Assembly: GCA_030623545.1 (NCBI GenBank) | Contig: JAUXLW010000088.1 | Span: forward strand, 1-6,002 | Length of the DNA: 6,002 bases | Reading direction: 5' to 3' | DNA from: Acidimicrobiia bacterium | GTDB lineage: Bacteria > Actinomycetota > Acidimicrobiia > Spongiisociales > SHLN01 | Shown here: piece by piece, positions 5,858 through 6,002 of the stretch | Layout: every line of letters begins with the position of its first letter | Numbering within the stretch: position 1 is the first letter of the stretch | Made by a program: the position numbers and the translations under genes | The notes under the pieces: generated by a model | The model's database searches: none | What the model was told of the DNA's origin: nothing | Seen by the model: only the letters and a program-made list of their open reading frames with translations

Positions 5858-6002
5858 TCCGGCTCGTCGCCGACCTCGACAGCCGGGCCCGGGGGATCCG
5901 GGAGGACCGTTTCAGCTTCGATGGGACCGCCAAGGTCCTGGACCCCCGGAACTACTACTACTGGAGCTCGGCCCTGGCCTCCATGCAGCTCCGGCAGATG
6001 GG
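5806..6002 (+). CDS. Partial GC-rich coding segment in a different frame, no start, runs off the window
   Basis: Reading from 5806 gives 65 open codons to the window end, in the frame one base behind a TAA at 5803-5805. Of these, 62 have G or C in third position, against clearly lower values in the binding-protein gene next to it, and local GC rises from about 59% (5621-5810) to about 71% (5811-6002). The peptide begins GNPDGEFTRAFSAAPLLIRL and contains DPRNYYYWSSALASMQLRQM near the end. No ATG, GTG or TTG occurs in frame until ATG at 5983, which lacks a ribosome binding site, so this is an internal piece of a gene whose 5' end is absent. I do not recognise it with confidence. The YYYWSSALASMQL stretch faintly recalls squalene-cyclase-like repeat proteins of planctomycetes, which is only an impression. 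Compositional evidence that it is real coding DNA is strong; its linkage to this locus is doubtful. Confidence 0.6.

Noticed and set aside
1..6002. CRISPR array, tRNA, rRNA, insertion sequence or prophage genes
   Set aside because: No regularly spaced repeats, no cloverleaf or rRNA-like sequence, and no transposase or integrase motifs or terminal inverted repeats were seen, including at the 5806 junction.

Overview
The window reads as chromosomal DNA from a GC-rich actinobacterium, about 59-60% GC through the main genes. The best lineage guess is Acidimicrobiia or a relative. The guess rests on the substrate-binding lipoprotein, which has an Ala/Cys lipobox followed by a threonine-rich linker in the style of that group, and on the actinobacterial look of the molybdenum hydroxylase. 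The taxonomy is inference, because no rRNA or marker gene is present.

Bases 46-4374 on the minus strand form a tight four-gene operon, transcribed right to left, for a three-subunit molybdenum hydroxylase of the xanthine oxidase / CO dehydrogenase superfamily. The order is FAD subunit (M), 2x[2Fe-2S] subunit (S), molybdopterin subunit (L), then a CoxG/SRPBCC accessory protein. M and S overlap by 8 bp, S and L overlap by 4 bp (ATGA), and the Shine-Dalgarno of coxG overlaps the L stop codon. All cofactor motifs look intact. The L active-site loop reads PNRGYSR, not the Cys-containing AYxCSFR of true Cu-Mo CO dehydrogenase and not the AYRGAGR of form II. A Tyr sits where xanthine oxidase has its substrate-stacking Phe, while the two purine-binding charged residues appear to be replaced. 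The enzyme is therefore probably a hydroxylase of an unidentified, possibly aromatic or heterocyclic, compound.

Bases 4375-4582 separate this operon from a divergent gene. The gap contains a possible 10-codon leader ORF ending one codon before the M start, a 9-bp direct repeat ATAGTGTCC with copies exactly 50 bp apart, an inverted ACACTA copy, and a candidate extended -10 promoter for the plus-strand gene.

Bases 4583-5857 on the plus strand encode a lipoprotein substrate-binding protein of the branched-chain amino acid type ABC family (type 1 periplasmic binding fold). Its divergent placement suggests that it captures the hydroxylase substrate or a related metabolite, and that both are controlled from the shared gap.

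The last ~195 bases (from about 5806) do not belong with the rest. GC jumps from about 59% to 71%, and the coding signal shifts to another plus-strand frame with about 95% GC at third positions and no start codon. The last ~15 residues of the binding protein look like an out-of-frame reading of this other gene. This is either a recombination or insertion junction or, perhaps more likely, an assembly chimera near a contig end.
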